From Brevibacillus formosus (GTDB lineage Bacteria > Bacillota > Bacilli > Brevibacillales > Brevibacillaceae), in contig NZ_PXZL01000027.1 in assembly GCF_003013405.1 (NCBI RefSeq), positions 165,681 to 229,680 on the forward strand: DNA of 64,000 nt, written 5' to 3'. Of this stretch, positions 41,062 through 50,386 are shown piece after piece. The notes beneath the pieces were generated by a model that did no database searches, was not told where the DNA came from, and worked only from the letters and a program-made list of their open reading frames with translations. Positions within the stretch are counted from its first letter, which is position 1; every line of letters starts with the position of its first letter. A program made the position numbers and the translations under genes.

Positions 41062-41850
41062 TTGCTAGATACAGATAGATACGATGCGTATTTTTTTGAC
41101 TTGGATGGAACAATTTTTCTCGGGAATGAACTGCTTCCTGGGGTGGAAAAGACACTTGCCACGCTGCGGGAGAAGCAGAAGAAAATCATGTTTTTGACCA
41201 ATACGACGGTACAGACAAGAACAGCTTGTCAAACTCGCCTCCAGAAGCTCGGATTGATTGCCCGGCGGGAAGAAATCATGACGGCAGCCTATGCGGCGGG
41301 ATTGTATCTTCAAGAAAATGCGGGGCAAGCGCGTGTCCTGATCGTTGGGGAGCCTGCATTGGAGGAAGAGATTGCGAGCTTTCATATAAAGCAGGTGCAA
41401 GATGCGGAGGAAGCTACGCATGTATTGGTTGGAATGGACCGTGGATTTACGTATGAAAAGCTGCAACAGGCCGCTGACGCTGTGCGAAAGAGAGCCCACC
41501 TGATCGTAGCGAACCCCGATCCGGTATGTCCGGTGCCAGGGGGTGCGATTCCTGATACATGGGCGTTGGCGAGAGCGATTGAAACAGCTGGTGGAGCTTC
41601 TGTCTGGGCGATGACTGGCAAGCCGTCCCGGTACTACGCCGAGCAGGTTTTTCAACAGCTTCAAGTACAGCCAGAGAGATGCGTCATGGTGGGCGACCGT
41701 TTGGAAACAGACATTTTACTTGGGAAAAACAGCGGCATGAGAACGGCGCTGGTAATGACAGGTGTGACAACCAGCCGCGAACTGGAAGCCACAGAGATTC
41801 AGCCAGATTACATCCTTCCGACGATGGAAGCCATGGTGCAAGTCGAGTAG
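41062..41850 (+). CDS. HAD-IIA family phosphatase (NagD/PGP-like)
   Basis: 262 residues. HAD motifs in order: DLDGTIFLG (nucleophile and acid Asp), FLTNTT, then the large C2-type cap, KPSRYYAEQVF (Lys) and VGDRLETDI (metal Asp). The HAD-IIA group includes NagD, AraL and the glycerol-3-phosphate/phosphoglycolate phosphatases. With a glycerophosphodiesterase and a Ugp transporter downstream, glycerol-3-phosphate is a reasonable substrate, by inference. The start is a TTG at 41062, with no ATG available; AAGGAG lies 12 bases upstream and a second purine run is adjacent. It lies 31 bases past the leader hairpin. Confidence 0.85.
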   Translation: MLDTDRYDAYFFDLDGTIFLGNELLPGVEKTLATLREKQKKIMFLTNTTVQTRTACQTRLQKLGLIARREEIMTAAYAAGLYLQENAGQARVLIVGEPALEEEIASFHIKQVQDAEEATHVLVGMDRGFTYEKLQQAADAVRKRAHLIVANPDPVCPVPGGAIPDTWALARAIETAGGASVWAMTGKPSRYYAEQVFQQLQVQPERCVMVGDRLETDILLGKNSGMRTALVMTGVTTSRELEATEIQPDYILPTMEAMVQVE

Positions 41851-41871
41851 GAAAACGAGGAGGCATGGGAG

Positions 41872-43953
41872 ATGGAGTTGGGAAAGAGCAGCAAAAAGTG
41901 GTTGTGGTCACTAATGGCAGCAAGTCTGGTGACAGGCAGTATGCCGTCCGTGATGGCGCAAAGCGCGGTGAGCAAAACCTTGCTCATTACAGAAGTTGTC
42001 AATGATCCCCTTTTTGATGAAAGCACAGGCGAGTTTATCGAAATCACCAATATCTCCAACGATTCGATTGATTTGAGTGGATACATGATCGGCGATGAGG
42101 AAAAGCGTGGAGGAAATGAAGGGATGCATGCGTTTCCGGAAGGCACCCTGATTGAGCCTTTCCAGACGATTGTCATCTCCCGCTATGCCGACGGTATCGT
42201 GGAACGCCATGGCGTCACGCCTGATTTTGAATTGTTTGATTCTATGGAGGACGTCCCTGAGCTGTTGCCGACGGATTGGGCGACAGGCAGCATTTATTTG
42301 GCCAATGGCGGTGACCACGTCATTCTGATGGACCCTGAGTACAATGTGGTGGATTCGATGGCTTACATGGATGCGAAGGTTCCGGGAGTCACCTCTCATC
42401 CGGGAGTAGCTGGCGGACACTCGATGGAACGCCTGACGGAAAGGGATACGAATGACGCATCTAAAGATTTTGTCGATCAACCCAAGCCTACCCCTGGTGA
42501 GCTGTTGTTTGGACCGAATGCCCAAAAAGACAAGATTCCAGTCTCTGATCTGAAAGACGACGTGCTGATTGTCCCTGAACCTAAGACGGGAATTGTCCTT
42601 CCTCCGACGGTGATTGCCATGTACGACAAGAAGTCCGAGATTGATGCGATTTTGGAAGCAGAAGCGTCTTCCATTTTTATTCCGGTGAAAAAATCCGGTA
42701 AGAACGGAGTCGTCACCCAGGACGGCACATCTTTGGACGAGGTATTGGATCAGATCAAGGGCAAGGCGATCCCGGTGATTCATATCGAAGACAAAAAATT
42801 GGTAGCGGAGGTCGATCGTCTGCTACAGAAAGAGAACCTCACTGATGTGCACATTGTGTCTTCCCGACCGGAAATCGTCCAAGAAATGCGGGAGAAAAAC
42901 AATGAATACCGTGGTGCCCTGGTGTATATCGACGGCAAGCTGAACGAAAAGAAGCAAAAGGAACTCGTACGTTCAGCCAGGAGCAGTCGTTCCAATGTGA
43001 TCGTCCTCTCGCAAACTGCGATGACGGAGGAGGTCATTCGCTACTTCCGCAATCGCGGGTTGTCCGTGTGGGGAATTGATCGGGCGAATAAGAGCCAAGC
43101 GAGTGAAATGATCGAGATAGGGGTGGCGGGGGTTGTCTCACACGATCCAAAAGAGGTGCATGAGCTGCTTGCTGCTTACCCAGAGAAAAGCATCACGCAA
43201 CCTCCGATGGTCATGGCGCATCGAGGTATCCCTTCTTTAAAGCCAGAAAACACGATGTACGCCTTTGAAGAAGCAATGGAGCTGGGTGTGGAAATTATCG
43301 AGACAGACGTCCACAAAACAAAGGATGGCCACCTTGTCCTGATCCACGATTTTGATCTGGAACGCACCACCAACGGGACAGGGAAGGTAAAGGATTTCAC
43401 GCTGAAGGAACTGCGCGAATTGAACGCGAACAAGCTCGATCCAGCAAATCCTTCCTGGTATCAGCCTGAGATTACGGATGCTGTTATTCCTACCATGGAT
43501 GAATTGCTGGAAGCGGCAAAGGGCAAAGCGGTGCTCATTCTGGAAGCAAAGGGGATTGGGTACGAAAAGGAAATGGCGAAGGCTATCAAGGAGCACGACA
43601 TGGTTGAAGATGTAATTGTCAGCAGCTTTAGCTCAGAAGTATTGGAGCGTTTCGCCAAGCTCAATCCGGAATTGGGACTGGGCTTTACCTTGAGCGGGAC
43701 CAAGCCAAAGGAACAGCTGGAACAGTATGCCGAAAAGCAGGTAACAGACGCGGTTCAACTGAATGCCCAATACTTTATCAACCATCAGATTGTGACGCCA
43801 GAGCTAATCCGTTTCGCCAAGCATCGGGGAATCATTTTGACCGTGTATACCGTTAACGAGGAAGCAGATATGAAGCGGGCAACCGAGGCGGGAGTCGGCG
43901 GGATTATTACCGACTATGCACAAAAACTTTACAATACCCAAATATTACCTTAG
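41872..43953 (+). CDS. Secreted glycerophosphodiester phosphodiesterase with lamin-tail domain
   Basis: 693 residues. A signal peptide (to ~29, VMAQS) is followed by a lamin-tail (LTD) domain (~38-200: LLITEVVNDPLFDE...FIEITNISNDSIDLSGYMI). A middle part (~240-440) has GDPD-like spacing but no catalytic residues. The C-terminal GDPD domain (~447-690) has MAHRGIPSLKPENT, EIIETDVHKTKDG and LIHDFDLERTTNG, i.e. the His pair and metal-binding Glu/Asp. It would release glycerol-3-phosphate from glycerophosphodiesters or teichoic acid outside the cell. GAGGAGG is eight bases from the ATG. It precedes the Ugp transporter genes. Confidence 0.9.
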   Translation: MELGKSSKKWLWSLMAASLVTGSMPSVMAQSAVSKTLLITEVVNDPLFDESTGEFIEITNISNDSIDLSGYMIGDEEKRGGNEGMHAFPEGTLIEPFQTIVISRYADGIVERHGVTPDFELFDSMEDVPELLPTDWATGSIYLANGGDHVILMDPEYNVVDSMAYMDAKVPGVTSHPGVAGGHSMERLTERDTNDASKDFVDQPKPTPGELLFGPNAQKDKIPVSDLKDDVLIVPEPKTGIVLPPTVIAMYDKKSEIDAILEAEASSIFIPVKKSGKNGVVTQDGTSLDEVLDQIKGKAIPVIHIEDKKLVAEVDRLLQKENLTDVHIVSSRPEIVQEMREKNNEYRGALVYIDGKLNEKKQKELVRSARSSRSNVIVLSQTAMTEEVIRYFRNRGLSVWGIDRANKSQASEMIEIGVAGVVSHDPKEVHELLAAYPEKSITQPPMVMAHRGIPSLKPENTMYAFEEAMELGVEIIETDVHKTKDGHLVLIHDFDLERTTNGTGKVKDFTLKELRELNANKLDPANPSWYQPEITDAVIPTMDELLEAAKGKAVLILEAKGIGYEKEMAKAIKEHDMVEDVIVSSFSSEVLERFAKLNPELGLGFTLSGTKPKEQLEQYAEKQVTDAVQLNAQYFINHQIVTPELIRFAKHRGIILTVYTVNEEADMKRATEAGVGGIITDYAQKLYNTQILP

Positions 43954-44014
43954 TAAGCAATTGTTATAGTCGAGTGATACGTAAAAAACAGCGAGAGGTT
44001 CAGGGGGGAAAGTC

Positions 44015-45115
44015 GTGGCTGAAGTGGAATTGCGGCGCATTTCCAAGATGTATGGAGGCCAGAAGGTAGTCAATGAAGTGAGCGCTCGTATTCTGCCAGG
44101 AGAATTTTTCGTGCTGGTAGGGCCTTCTGGTTGTGGGAAATCAACCACACTGCGCATGATTGCCGGGCTGGAGGAGATCAGCACGGGAGAGCTGTTGATT
44201 GGCGGCAAGCCGATGAACCAAGTCCCTCCGAGCGGGCGAAACATCTCCATGGTGTTTCAAAATTACGCACTTTATCCGCATTTGACGGTAAAAGATAATA
44301 TTTTGTTTGGCTTGCAGGTTCGAAAAGTAGACAAAGCAGAGCAAGGCAAGCGGTTGGAGCGTGTAGCAGAGATGCTGGGCATCGCGCATCTTTTGCAGCG
44401 CAAGCCGAAGGAATTATCCGGGGGACAACGACAGCGTGTTGCACTCGGACGGGCTATCGTCAGTCAGCACCCTATCTGCCTGATGGACGAGCCGTTATCC
44501 AATCTGGATGCCAAGCTGCGCGGGCACATGCGTACGGAAATCCGTCGCTTGCAGCAAGAGCTGGGCATCACGATGATTTACGTTACGCACGATCAGGTGG
44601 AAGCGATGACGATGGCAGACCGCATGATGGTCCTGCGCGACGGAGAGGTCCAGCAAGTCGGAAAGCCGCTCGACGTCTACAACCATCCAGCGAATTTGTT
44701 CGTGGCGGAGTTCACGGGGGCACCCCCGATGAATACGGTACCTGCCATTTGGCGGGCAGGAGATCAGGCAGGGATCGAGGTGGCAGGTCAGCATTTTTTG
44801 CCGCTTCCTATGTTTCACGGTAGCAAGGACCAGACCCCGGTCGTTCTCGGTCTGCGTCCAGAGTCATTGCAGCCCGCCCTTGAAGGGCAATCTGTCGATG
44901 CTTCCTGCCAGTTCCCTGTCACTGTACAGGGAGTAGAGATTCTCGGTTCTGAGACCATTGTGGAATTCACCGTGGGAGACAAGCTGTGGAAAGCCAAATG
45001 GAACGGGCAATGGCACTGCAAAAGAGGCGAAACCATGCATGTTCATTTTGATCCAGCTCAGGTGAACGTGTTTGATGGAGAAACCGGAAAAAATCTAGCG
45101 GTTACGACCAATTGA
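44015..45115 (+). CDS. ugpC: UgpC/MsmX-type ABC transporter ATPase
   Basis: 366 residues. Walker A GPSGCGKST, Q-loop VFQNYALYPH, signature LSGGQRQRVALGRA, Walker B CLMDEPLSNLDA, H-loop VTHDQ, then the MalK-type C-terminal regulatory OB domain. It energises import through UgpA/UgpE. It starts at GTG 44015, just after GGGGGGAAA. Order ugpC-B-A-E; substrate sn-glycerol-3-phosphate or glycerophosphodiesters inferred from GlpP and GDPD in the same operon. Confidence 0.88.
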   Translation: MAEVELRRISKMYGGQKVVNEVSARILPGEFFVLVGPSGCGKSTTLRMIAGLEEISTGELLIGGKPMNQVPPSGRNISMVFQNYALYPHLTVKDNILFGLQVRKVDKAEQGKRLERVAEMLGIAHLLQRKPKELSGGQRQRVALGRAIVSQHPICLMDEPLSNLDAKLRGHMRTEIRRLQQELGITMIYVTHDQVEAMTMADRMMVLRDGEVQQVGKPLDVYNHPANLFVAEFTGAPPMNTVPAIWRAGDQAGIEVAGQHFLPLPMFHGSKDQTPVVLGLRPESLQPALEGQSVDASCQFPVTVQGVEILGSETIVEFTVGDKLWKAKWNGQWHCKRGETMHVHFDPAQVNVFDGETGKNLAVTTN

Positions 45116-45140
45116 GAAAAGAAAAGGGAGAGGTACTGCG

Positions 45141-46457
45141 ATGCGTAAAGTTGTCAAAAGCTTGTTTGCGGTCGTCATGGGTATAAGTCTGATCACAGGT
45201 TGCTCCAGTGGCAATTCTTCGTCCACGAACAACGCGGCGCAAGGAGCCAATTCATCAGGCAGAACAGAGCTGTCCTTCTATTATCCGGTTGCAGTTGGCG
45301 GACCATTGACCAAGATCGTGGATGGAATGGCAGAGGAATTTAACAAAGAAAATCCAGATATCACAGTCAAGCCAGTCTATACGGGCAGCTATCAGGATAC
45401 AACGACAAAAGTACAGGCGGCTGTACAGGGCAAAACTCCTCCCGATGTAGCGGTGATGCTCTCCACTGAGCTGCATACGATGATGGACATGGATGCAATC
45501 CTGCCGTTGGACGACTTCATTGCCAAGGATGGCGGCAGCGAATACGTAAATGATTTCTTCCCGGGCTTCTTGGCGAATTCCCAAGTAGACGGCAAGACAT
45601 ACAGCATTCCATTCCAGCGCAGCACCATCGTGCTCTATTACAACAAGGACGCGTTCAAGGAAGTCGGCCTTGATCCAGAAAAACCGCCGACATCCTGGGA
45701 CGAGCTGGTTTCGTACGCAGCCAAATTGAAAAAGGACGGACGCTACGGCGTCGAGATTCCTTCCTCGAGCTTCACGTATTGGATGTTCCAAGCTCTAGCC
45801 TTGCAAAACGGCAAGAACTTGATGTCCGAAGATGGGAAAAAAGTGTTCCTGGATACGCCAGAAAATGTAGAAGCTCTGCAATTTTGGGTAGATTTGTCCA
45901 AAAAGCATCAAGTCATGCCTGAAGGCGTCAACGAGTGGGCGACTGTACCTTCGGATTTCTTGGAAGGCAAAACGGCGATGATGTTCCATACGACAGGCAA
46001 CCTGACGAACGTGAAGAAAAGCGCGAAGTTTGATTTTGGCGTAGCGTTTTTGCCAGCGAAAAAGAACTACGGCAGCCCGACAGGTGGCGGAAACTTCTAC
46101 ATGTTTAAAGGAACGGATGAAAAGAAACAGGCAGCGGCATGGAAGTTCATTCGCTTTATGACCGAGCCTAAGCGCGCTGCTCAGTGGAGTGTCGATACGG
46201 GTTATGTTGCGACACGCAAATCTGCTTACGAAGAAGAGACGATGAAGCAATACGTCAAGGACTTCCCGGCAGCAGCGGTGGCGCGCGACCAGCTGGAATA
46301 CGGACATGCTGAGCTGTCTACACACAATAACGGCAAAGTGACAAAGCTCTTGAACGACACGCTGCAATCCGTGATCACGGGTCAATCCGAGCCTGCGGAA
46401 GCATTGAAAAAAGCGCAGGAAGAAGCGGACAAGATGCTGGCGCCGTTCAATAAATAA
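45141..46457 (+). CDS. ugpB: ABC transporter substrate-binding lipoprotein (UgpB-like)
   Basis: 438 residues. Lipobox LITGCSS followed by a Ser/Asn-rich linker, then a family-1 solute-binding fold: LSFYYPVAVGGPLTKIVDGMAEEFNKENPDITVKPVYTGSYQDT near the start, and PFQRSTIVLYYNKDAF in the hinge region. The FYYPVAVGGP opening resembles UgpB-type glycerol-3-phosphate receptors. It presents substrate to UgpA/E at the outer face of the membrane. Confidence 0.87.
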   Translation: MRKVVKSLFAVVMGISLITGCSSGNSSSTNNAAQGANSSGRTELSFYYPVAVGGPLTKIVDGMAEEFNKENPDITVKPVYTGSYQDTTTKVQAAVQGKTPPDVAVMLSTELHTMMDMDAILPLDDFIAKDGGSEYVNDFFPGFLANSQVDGKTYSIPFQRSTIVLYYNKDAFKEVGLDPEKPPTSWDELVSYAAKLKKDGRYGVEIPSSSFTYWMFQALALQNGKNLMSEDGKKVFLDTPENVEALQFWVDLSKKHQVMPEGVNEWATVPSDFLEGKTAMMFHTTGNLTNVKKSAKFDFGVAFLPAKKNYGSPTGGGNFYMFKGTDEKKQAAAWKFIRFMTEPKRAAQWSVDTGYVATRKSAYEEETMKQYVKDFPAAAVARDQLEYGHAELSTHNNGKVTKLLNDTLQSVITGQSEPAEALKKAQEEADKMLAPFNK

Positions 46458-46484
46458 ATCAAGCAAGGCAATGGGGGAGCGACA

Positions 46485-47372
46485 ATGGGGGAACTACGCG
46501 CAAAATGGAAAGTGAACATGTACGCCTGGCTCTTGCTCCTTCCCTCCCTCATCTTCCTGCTGCTGTTTACCTTCTATCCGGTTATACAAACGTTCATACT
46601 CAGTTTTCATCAAGCGGATCTGGGTTCTCCAGAGCCGTTTTTTAACGGGATAGATAATTATAAACAAATGGTGGAAGATGAAGTGTTTTGGAAGGTGCTG
46701 ACCAATAATATCTGGTTTGCCATCGGAACGGTGCCGACGAGTGTGGCTCTCGCGCTGGGTATGGCTCTGTTCGCCAACAAGGCATTACGAGGGAAGAGCT
46801 TTATCCGCACGGCTTATTTTTACCCGACAGTTGTTCCGATGATTGCAGTGGCGAACATCTGGCTGTTTATTTACACACCGGAGTACGGAGCGCTTAGTCA
46901 TGTGATGGAGTGGTTCGGAAAAGGCGACATGAACTGGCTCGGCGATCAGAAAAATGTGATGTGGGCGATGATCTTCATGGTCATTTGGAAGGAAGCGGGC
47001 TATTTCATGATCTTTTATTTGGCGGGGCTGCAAAACATTTCACAGGAGCTATACGAATCCGCCTCCATGGAAGGGGCATCGTCGTGGACGGTTTTTCGCC
47101 GCATTACATTTCCACTGCTTATGCCAACGACGATGTTTGTCAGTATTATCGCCTTCACCAACTCTTTCAAGCTGGTAGACCATTTGGTGATCATGACCAA
47201 AGGCGGGCCGGATAATGCCAGCAATCTTTTGCTGTACTACATATACGAGACGGCGTTTTCTTTCTGGGATCAAGGAATGGCTTCGGCGTTAACGATTGTC
47301 ATGGTCGTGCTGCTCTTGTTAGTCGCTGCTTTTCAGTTTTTTGGTATGGATAAAAAGATTCATTACAACTAA
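46485..47372 (+). CDS. ugpA: ABC transporter permease (UgpA-like)
   Basis: 295 residues, six membrane helices. The EAA loop that docks the ATPase is YESASMEGASSWTVFRRITFPLLMPTT. Pairs with UgpE. GGGGGAG-type SD precedes ATG 46485. Confidence 0.88.
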   Translation: MGELRAKWKVNMYAWLLLLPSLIFLLLFTFYPVIQTFILSFHQADLGSPEPFFNGIDNYKQMVEDEVFWKVLTNNIWFAIGTVPTSVALALGMALFANKALRGKSFIRTAYFYPTVVPMIAVANIWLFIYTPEYGALSHVMEWFGKGDMNWLGDQKNVMWAMIFMVIWKEAGYFMIFYLAGLQNISQELYESASMEGASSWTVFRRITFPLLMPTTMFVSIIAFTNSFKLVDHLVIMTKGGPDNASNLLLYYIYETAFSFWDQGMASALTIVMVVLLLLVAAFQFFGMDKKIHYN

Positions 47373-47385
47373 GGGGGGATGGCAG

Positions 47386-48189
47386 ATGCTCCGCAAAATC
47401 ACAACGGTTGGAATGTACGGCTTGGCCGTTCTCTGGTTGTTTCCTTTGCTTTGGGCGGTCTGGACTTCCTTTCGCCCGAGGGAGCTGGCGACTTCGTGGT
47501 CGCTTAGTGCAGATTTTACACTCGATAACTTTGCGAAGGTGTGGGACGCAGCGCCCTTTGACCAGTACTACATCAATACCTTTTTGATCGTAACCGGTAT
47601 TTTGGTGGCGCAAATGATTACGGCTACACTGGCAGCCTATGCCTTTGCGAAGCTGCAATTTTGGGGAAAGGATGTGCTGTTTGTCCTGTTCCTGGTCCAG
47701 CTCATGGTTCCGGCGGATATCTTGATTTTCCCCAACTATAACGTCTTGCGTGACTTGTCTTTGCTGGATACCAAAATCGGCATTATGCTGCCATATTTCG
47801 CTTCGGCCTTCGGGGTCTTTCTGTTGCGACAAACCTTCAAGACAATCCCGCACGAGTTGGAGGAGGCGGCACGGATGGAAGGCTGCTCCTGGTTCCAGAT
47901 TTTGTGGCGGGTGTACGTTCCGTTAGCGAAGCCAACCTACATTGCTTTTGGCTTGGTCTCGGTCAGCTACCATTGGAACAACTTCATGTGGCCGCTGATT
48001 ATTACGAATTCCGTGGAAAATCGTCCGTTAACGGTCGGTCTGGCGATTTTTGCCCAATCGTTTGAGACGGGGGCGCAGTGGGCCGAGGTAAGTGCAGCGA
48101 CGGTCATGGTGATTTTCCCGTTGTTGCTGGCATTTTTGTTGTTTCAGCGGCAATTTATCAACAGCTTCATCCACTCCGGCGTGAAATAA
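47386..48189 (+). CDS. ugpE: ABC transporter permease (UgpE-like)
   Basis: 267 residues from ATG 47386, which follows AAGGGGGG; a longer in-frame start at 47341 overlaps ugpA and lacks an SD. Six membrane helices with the EAA loop EEAARMEGCSWFQILWRVYVPLAKP. Second permease of the importer. Confidence 0.88.
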   Translation: MLRKITTVGMYGLAVLWLFPLLWAVWTSFRPRELATSWSLSADFTLDNFAKVWDAAPFDQYYINTFLIVTGILVAQMITATLAAYAFAKLQFWGKDVLFVLFLVQLMVPADILIFPNYNVLRDLSLLDTKIGIMLPYFASAFGVFLLRQTFKTIPHELEEAARMEGCSWFQILWRVYVPLAKPTYIAFGLVSVSYHWNNFMWPLIITNSVENRPLTVGLAIFAQSFETGAQWAEVSAATVMVIFPLLLAFLLFQRQFINSFIHSGVK

Positions 48190-48204
48190 GAGGGAGGGTC
48201 ATGA

Positions 48205-49029
48205 ATGATAAGAGACAAAAGCTCGTTTGCCGTATCCACCTATGCGTTATTTGATCTGTCCTTGCGTGAGGCGATTGTTCAGCTTTTGCACGATGATTGG
48301 ACGGGCATCGAGATTATGTGTGAAGAGAATCATGCCGACCTCTTGGACTGGTCCTGGGAGCAGCTGAAAGAGTTGAAGCAGCTGGGAGACGAGAGAGGGA
48401 TTGCCTGGTCGATTCATGCGCCGATCAGCGGCTGCAATCTGGCGGCGGACGCAGGACCAACCCGGGATCAAACAATGGACACGATGAAGCGTTGCCTGGA
48501 GATTGCCAGCTTTCTCGACTGCACGCACGTCGTGATGCATGCGGGGGAGGTAGAAGACCGACTCGCGGAGACAGAGCGTGCCAGAGGTGTGGAAAATGTG
48601 AGTCAGGCACTACACGTGTTGACCAACGAGCTGTCCGCAGAGAGTAGAACCATACTGACGGTCGAGAATGTTCCCCCTTATCCAAAAGTGCTGGGGTGGA
48701 ACGTTGAGGATCTCGTGCGTATATGCCGTCATGTAAATTCCTCTCGTGTGGGGATCGTATACGACGTGGGCCATGCCCATTTGATTCGTCCGGGATATGC
48801 GATCGATGCATTGCAGAAGGTGCTTCCTTATTTGTCCGCTCTTCACCTGAGTGATAACTTTGGCAAGCTGGACGATCATTTGGCAGTGGGTGACGGAACG
48901 ATTCCGTTCGAGCCTATCCTGTCACTTTTAAAAGACAATGGATTTGCGGGTCATTGGGTTGTAGAGACAAAGCAGCTTGGCTGCGCTGAGGTAAGTGTGG
49001 AACGGCTGCTGAGGGCAGGAGGCAAATAA
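48205..49029 (+). CDS. Sugar phosphate isomerase/epimerase-like TIM-barrel protein
   Basis: 274 residues of the xylose-isomerase-like AP-endonuclease-2 superfamily. Metal-binding strand ends are visible: SIHAPISG, HVVMHAGEVED, LTVENVPPY (Glu), VGIVYDVGHAHLI (Asp and His), HLSDNFGKLDDHLAVGDG (His, Asp) and WVVETKQ (Glu). Possible activities are sugar isomerase or phosphodiesterase; here it probably acts on a glycerophosphodiester head group or breakdown product. GGGAGGG is six bases from the ATG. It overlaps no gene but lies one base from glpP. Confidence 0.8.
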   Translation: MIRDKSSFAVSTYALFDLSLREAIVQLLHDDWTGIEIMCEENHADLLDWSWEQLKELKQLGDERGIAWSIHAPISGCNLAADAGPTRDQTMDTMKRCLEIASFLDCTHVVMHAGEVEDRLAETERARGVENVSQALHVLTNELSAESRTILTVENVPPYPKVLGWNVEDLVRICRHVNSSRVGIVYDVGHAHLIRPGYAIDALQKVLPYLSALHLSDNFGKLDDHLAVGDGTIPFEPILSLLKDNGFAGHWVVETKQLGCAEVSVERLLRAGGK

Positions 49030-49030
49030 C

Positions 49031-49597
49031 ATGGACATGCAAACGATTTTGAAAACGAATCCGGTGATTGCGGCAACCGAACAGGATCGTCTGGGAGAGG
49101 CGATGGCGTCCCGAGCTTGCGCGATCCTTTTGATGTACGGAAAGCTGACCAAGCTGATGGAGGAAGCTGAGACCATCCGTCAGTCGAGCAAGCCGATTTT
49201 TTTGCACACAGACCTCATGAATGGCTTGTCCAATGACAAAGAGGCTTTTCGATTCTTGTCCACCTATATCCAACCAACGGGCATTGTCACTACCAAAGGA
49301 CCGATGATTCGCGCAGCCAAAAAGGAAGGGATGCTGACGATCCAGCGAGTCTTTTTAATCGATTCGACCTCTCTTTCGACGACCATCAAAAACGTCTTGG
49401 AAAACCAGCCGGATGCGATTGAAATCATGCCGGGGATAGCGCCGTCTATTATTTCGTATATCAAGGAGCATTTGTCGCAGCCGATTATTTTGGGCGGGTT
49501 GATTTGGAATATGGAACAGGTCAACGAAGCGTTGAAGGGCGGAGCAGATGCTGTTTCGTTGAGTAAGTCGGAGATGTGGAATCATATGACTGTTTAG
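49031..49597 (+). CDS. glpP: GlpP, glycerol-3-phosphate-responsive antiterminator
   Basis: 188 residues. Family features: PVIAATEQDRLGEAMASRACAILLMYG, IFLHTDLMNGLSNDKEAFRFL, TTKGPMIRAAKKEGMLTIQRVFLIDS, PDAIEIMPGIAPSIISYI and PIILGGLI. GlpP binds glycerol-3-phosphate and stabilises leader mRNA to prevent termination in glp operons. Here it closes an operon for uptake and breakdown of glycerophosphodiesters, so the pathway product would induce it. The leader at 40903-41031 is a candidate target, giving feedback on its own operon. Confidence 0.92.
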   Translation: MDMQTILKTNPVIAATEQDRLGEAMASRACAILLMYGKLTKLMEEAETIRQSSKPIFLHTDLMNGLSNDKEAFRFLSTYIQPTGIVTTKGPMIRAAKKEGMLTIQRVFLIDSTSLSTTIKNVLENQPDAIEIMPGIAPSIISYIKEHLSQPIILGGLIWNMEQVNEALKGGADAVSLSKSEMWNHMTV

Positions 49598-49603
49598 GAG
49601 AAT

Positions 49604-49633
49604 GGGCGGGTGTGAAAGCACCTGTCTTTTTTG
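49604..49633 (+). terminator. Terminator of the ugp-glpP operon
   Basis: GGCGGGTG pairs with CACCTGTC (two G-U pairs) around a TGAAAG loop, followed by TTTTTT. Confidence 0.7.
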
Positions 49634-49711
49634 TATATTATCAACTCCAACCATAGTTTTCGCGTTATAACGGAGGTTGCTTAAGGGTGGCTTTTTTTGC
49701 CTCTGTACGTG

Positions 49712-50056
49712 TCATTTTCCTTTGTCTGTGATGATAACATTTAGATCATATAGCTGTTTCAACACCGTTTCAGTATCTTGACGGGGAGATTCAAGGAACT
49801 TTTCAGCGATTTTCGTAACTAATTGCAGAATGGACAAATCGGCGACTTCTCGCATTTTATATGCCCAGCAAGAACCGATGTGCAGACGTAACAAAATGGC
49901 GAAATTTTTTAGCGGGTATTGGTCGGCTCAAAAGACAAAACCCCGTAAGGTATGACCTAAACGGAGCAAATCGAGAATGCCATTCGGCGTTCCTTCAATA
50001 ACAACCATGCTTGCAACTTTGATAAAGAAAGGTGTTTTAACCTTAATAGAAGACAT
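49712..50056 (-). pseudogene. Decayed ORF with in-frame stop; C-terminal half PqqD-like
   Basis: From ATG 50056 the frame reads MSSIKVKTPFFIKVASMVV... for 42 codons, meets TGA at 49928-49930, then stays open to 49712. The distal part (ADLSILQLVTKIAEKFLESP followed by QDTETVLKQLYDLNVI) resembles the helical end of PqqD-type peptide chaperones or a regulator winged helix. The total of ~114 codons would suit a small PqqD-like protein. The frame could also be two unrelated small ORFs. The remainder of 49634-50080 shows nothing else. Confidence 0.35.
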
Positions 50057-50080
50057 AGGCTTCAGCCACGAATGTATTAC

Positions 50081-50374
50081 TCAATCCAATACTAGCAACA
50101 CTTCATCACCTGATTTTATCTTAATAAAATCATCCGAATCATAAATGTTAATTCCAATACTAAGATTTCCTGTGATGGAAGTTGAAAGATCCATTTTCTT
50201 AACTTTAAATTTCAATTCTTCTGTTGTGGTTTTAACCATAATATATTTTTCGGAAATATTTGGTACTTTTTTATTGTTTGAGGAGAACGTTGGATCAACT
50301 CCTCCTAAAATAATACCCCCTCGCTTTTTATCATTAATGGTCATTCCCACCCGCATGATATGTTCATACATCAT
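50081..50374 (-). CDS. Candidate immunity protein for the downstream-facing toxin gene
   Basis: 97 residues, no signal or membrane segment, predicted mostly beta-strand, of no recognised family. AAGGAG is eight bases from ATG 50374. It begins 12 bases after the stop of the DUF4280 toxin gene and in the same direction, the standard place for the cognate immunity gene of a polymorphic toxin. Base composition is AT-rich like the toxin gene, unlike the flanking chromosome. The immunity role is inferred only from position, size and composition. Confidence 0.6.
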   Translation of the reverse strand: MMYEHIMRVGMTINDKKRGGIILGGVDPTFSSNNKKVPNISEKYIMVKTTTEELKFKVKKMDLSTSITGNLSIGINIYDSDDFIKIKSGDEVLLVLD

Positions 50375-50386
50375 TTGTATTTCTCC

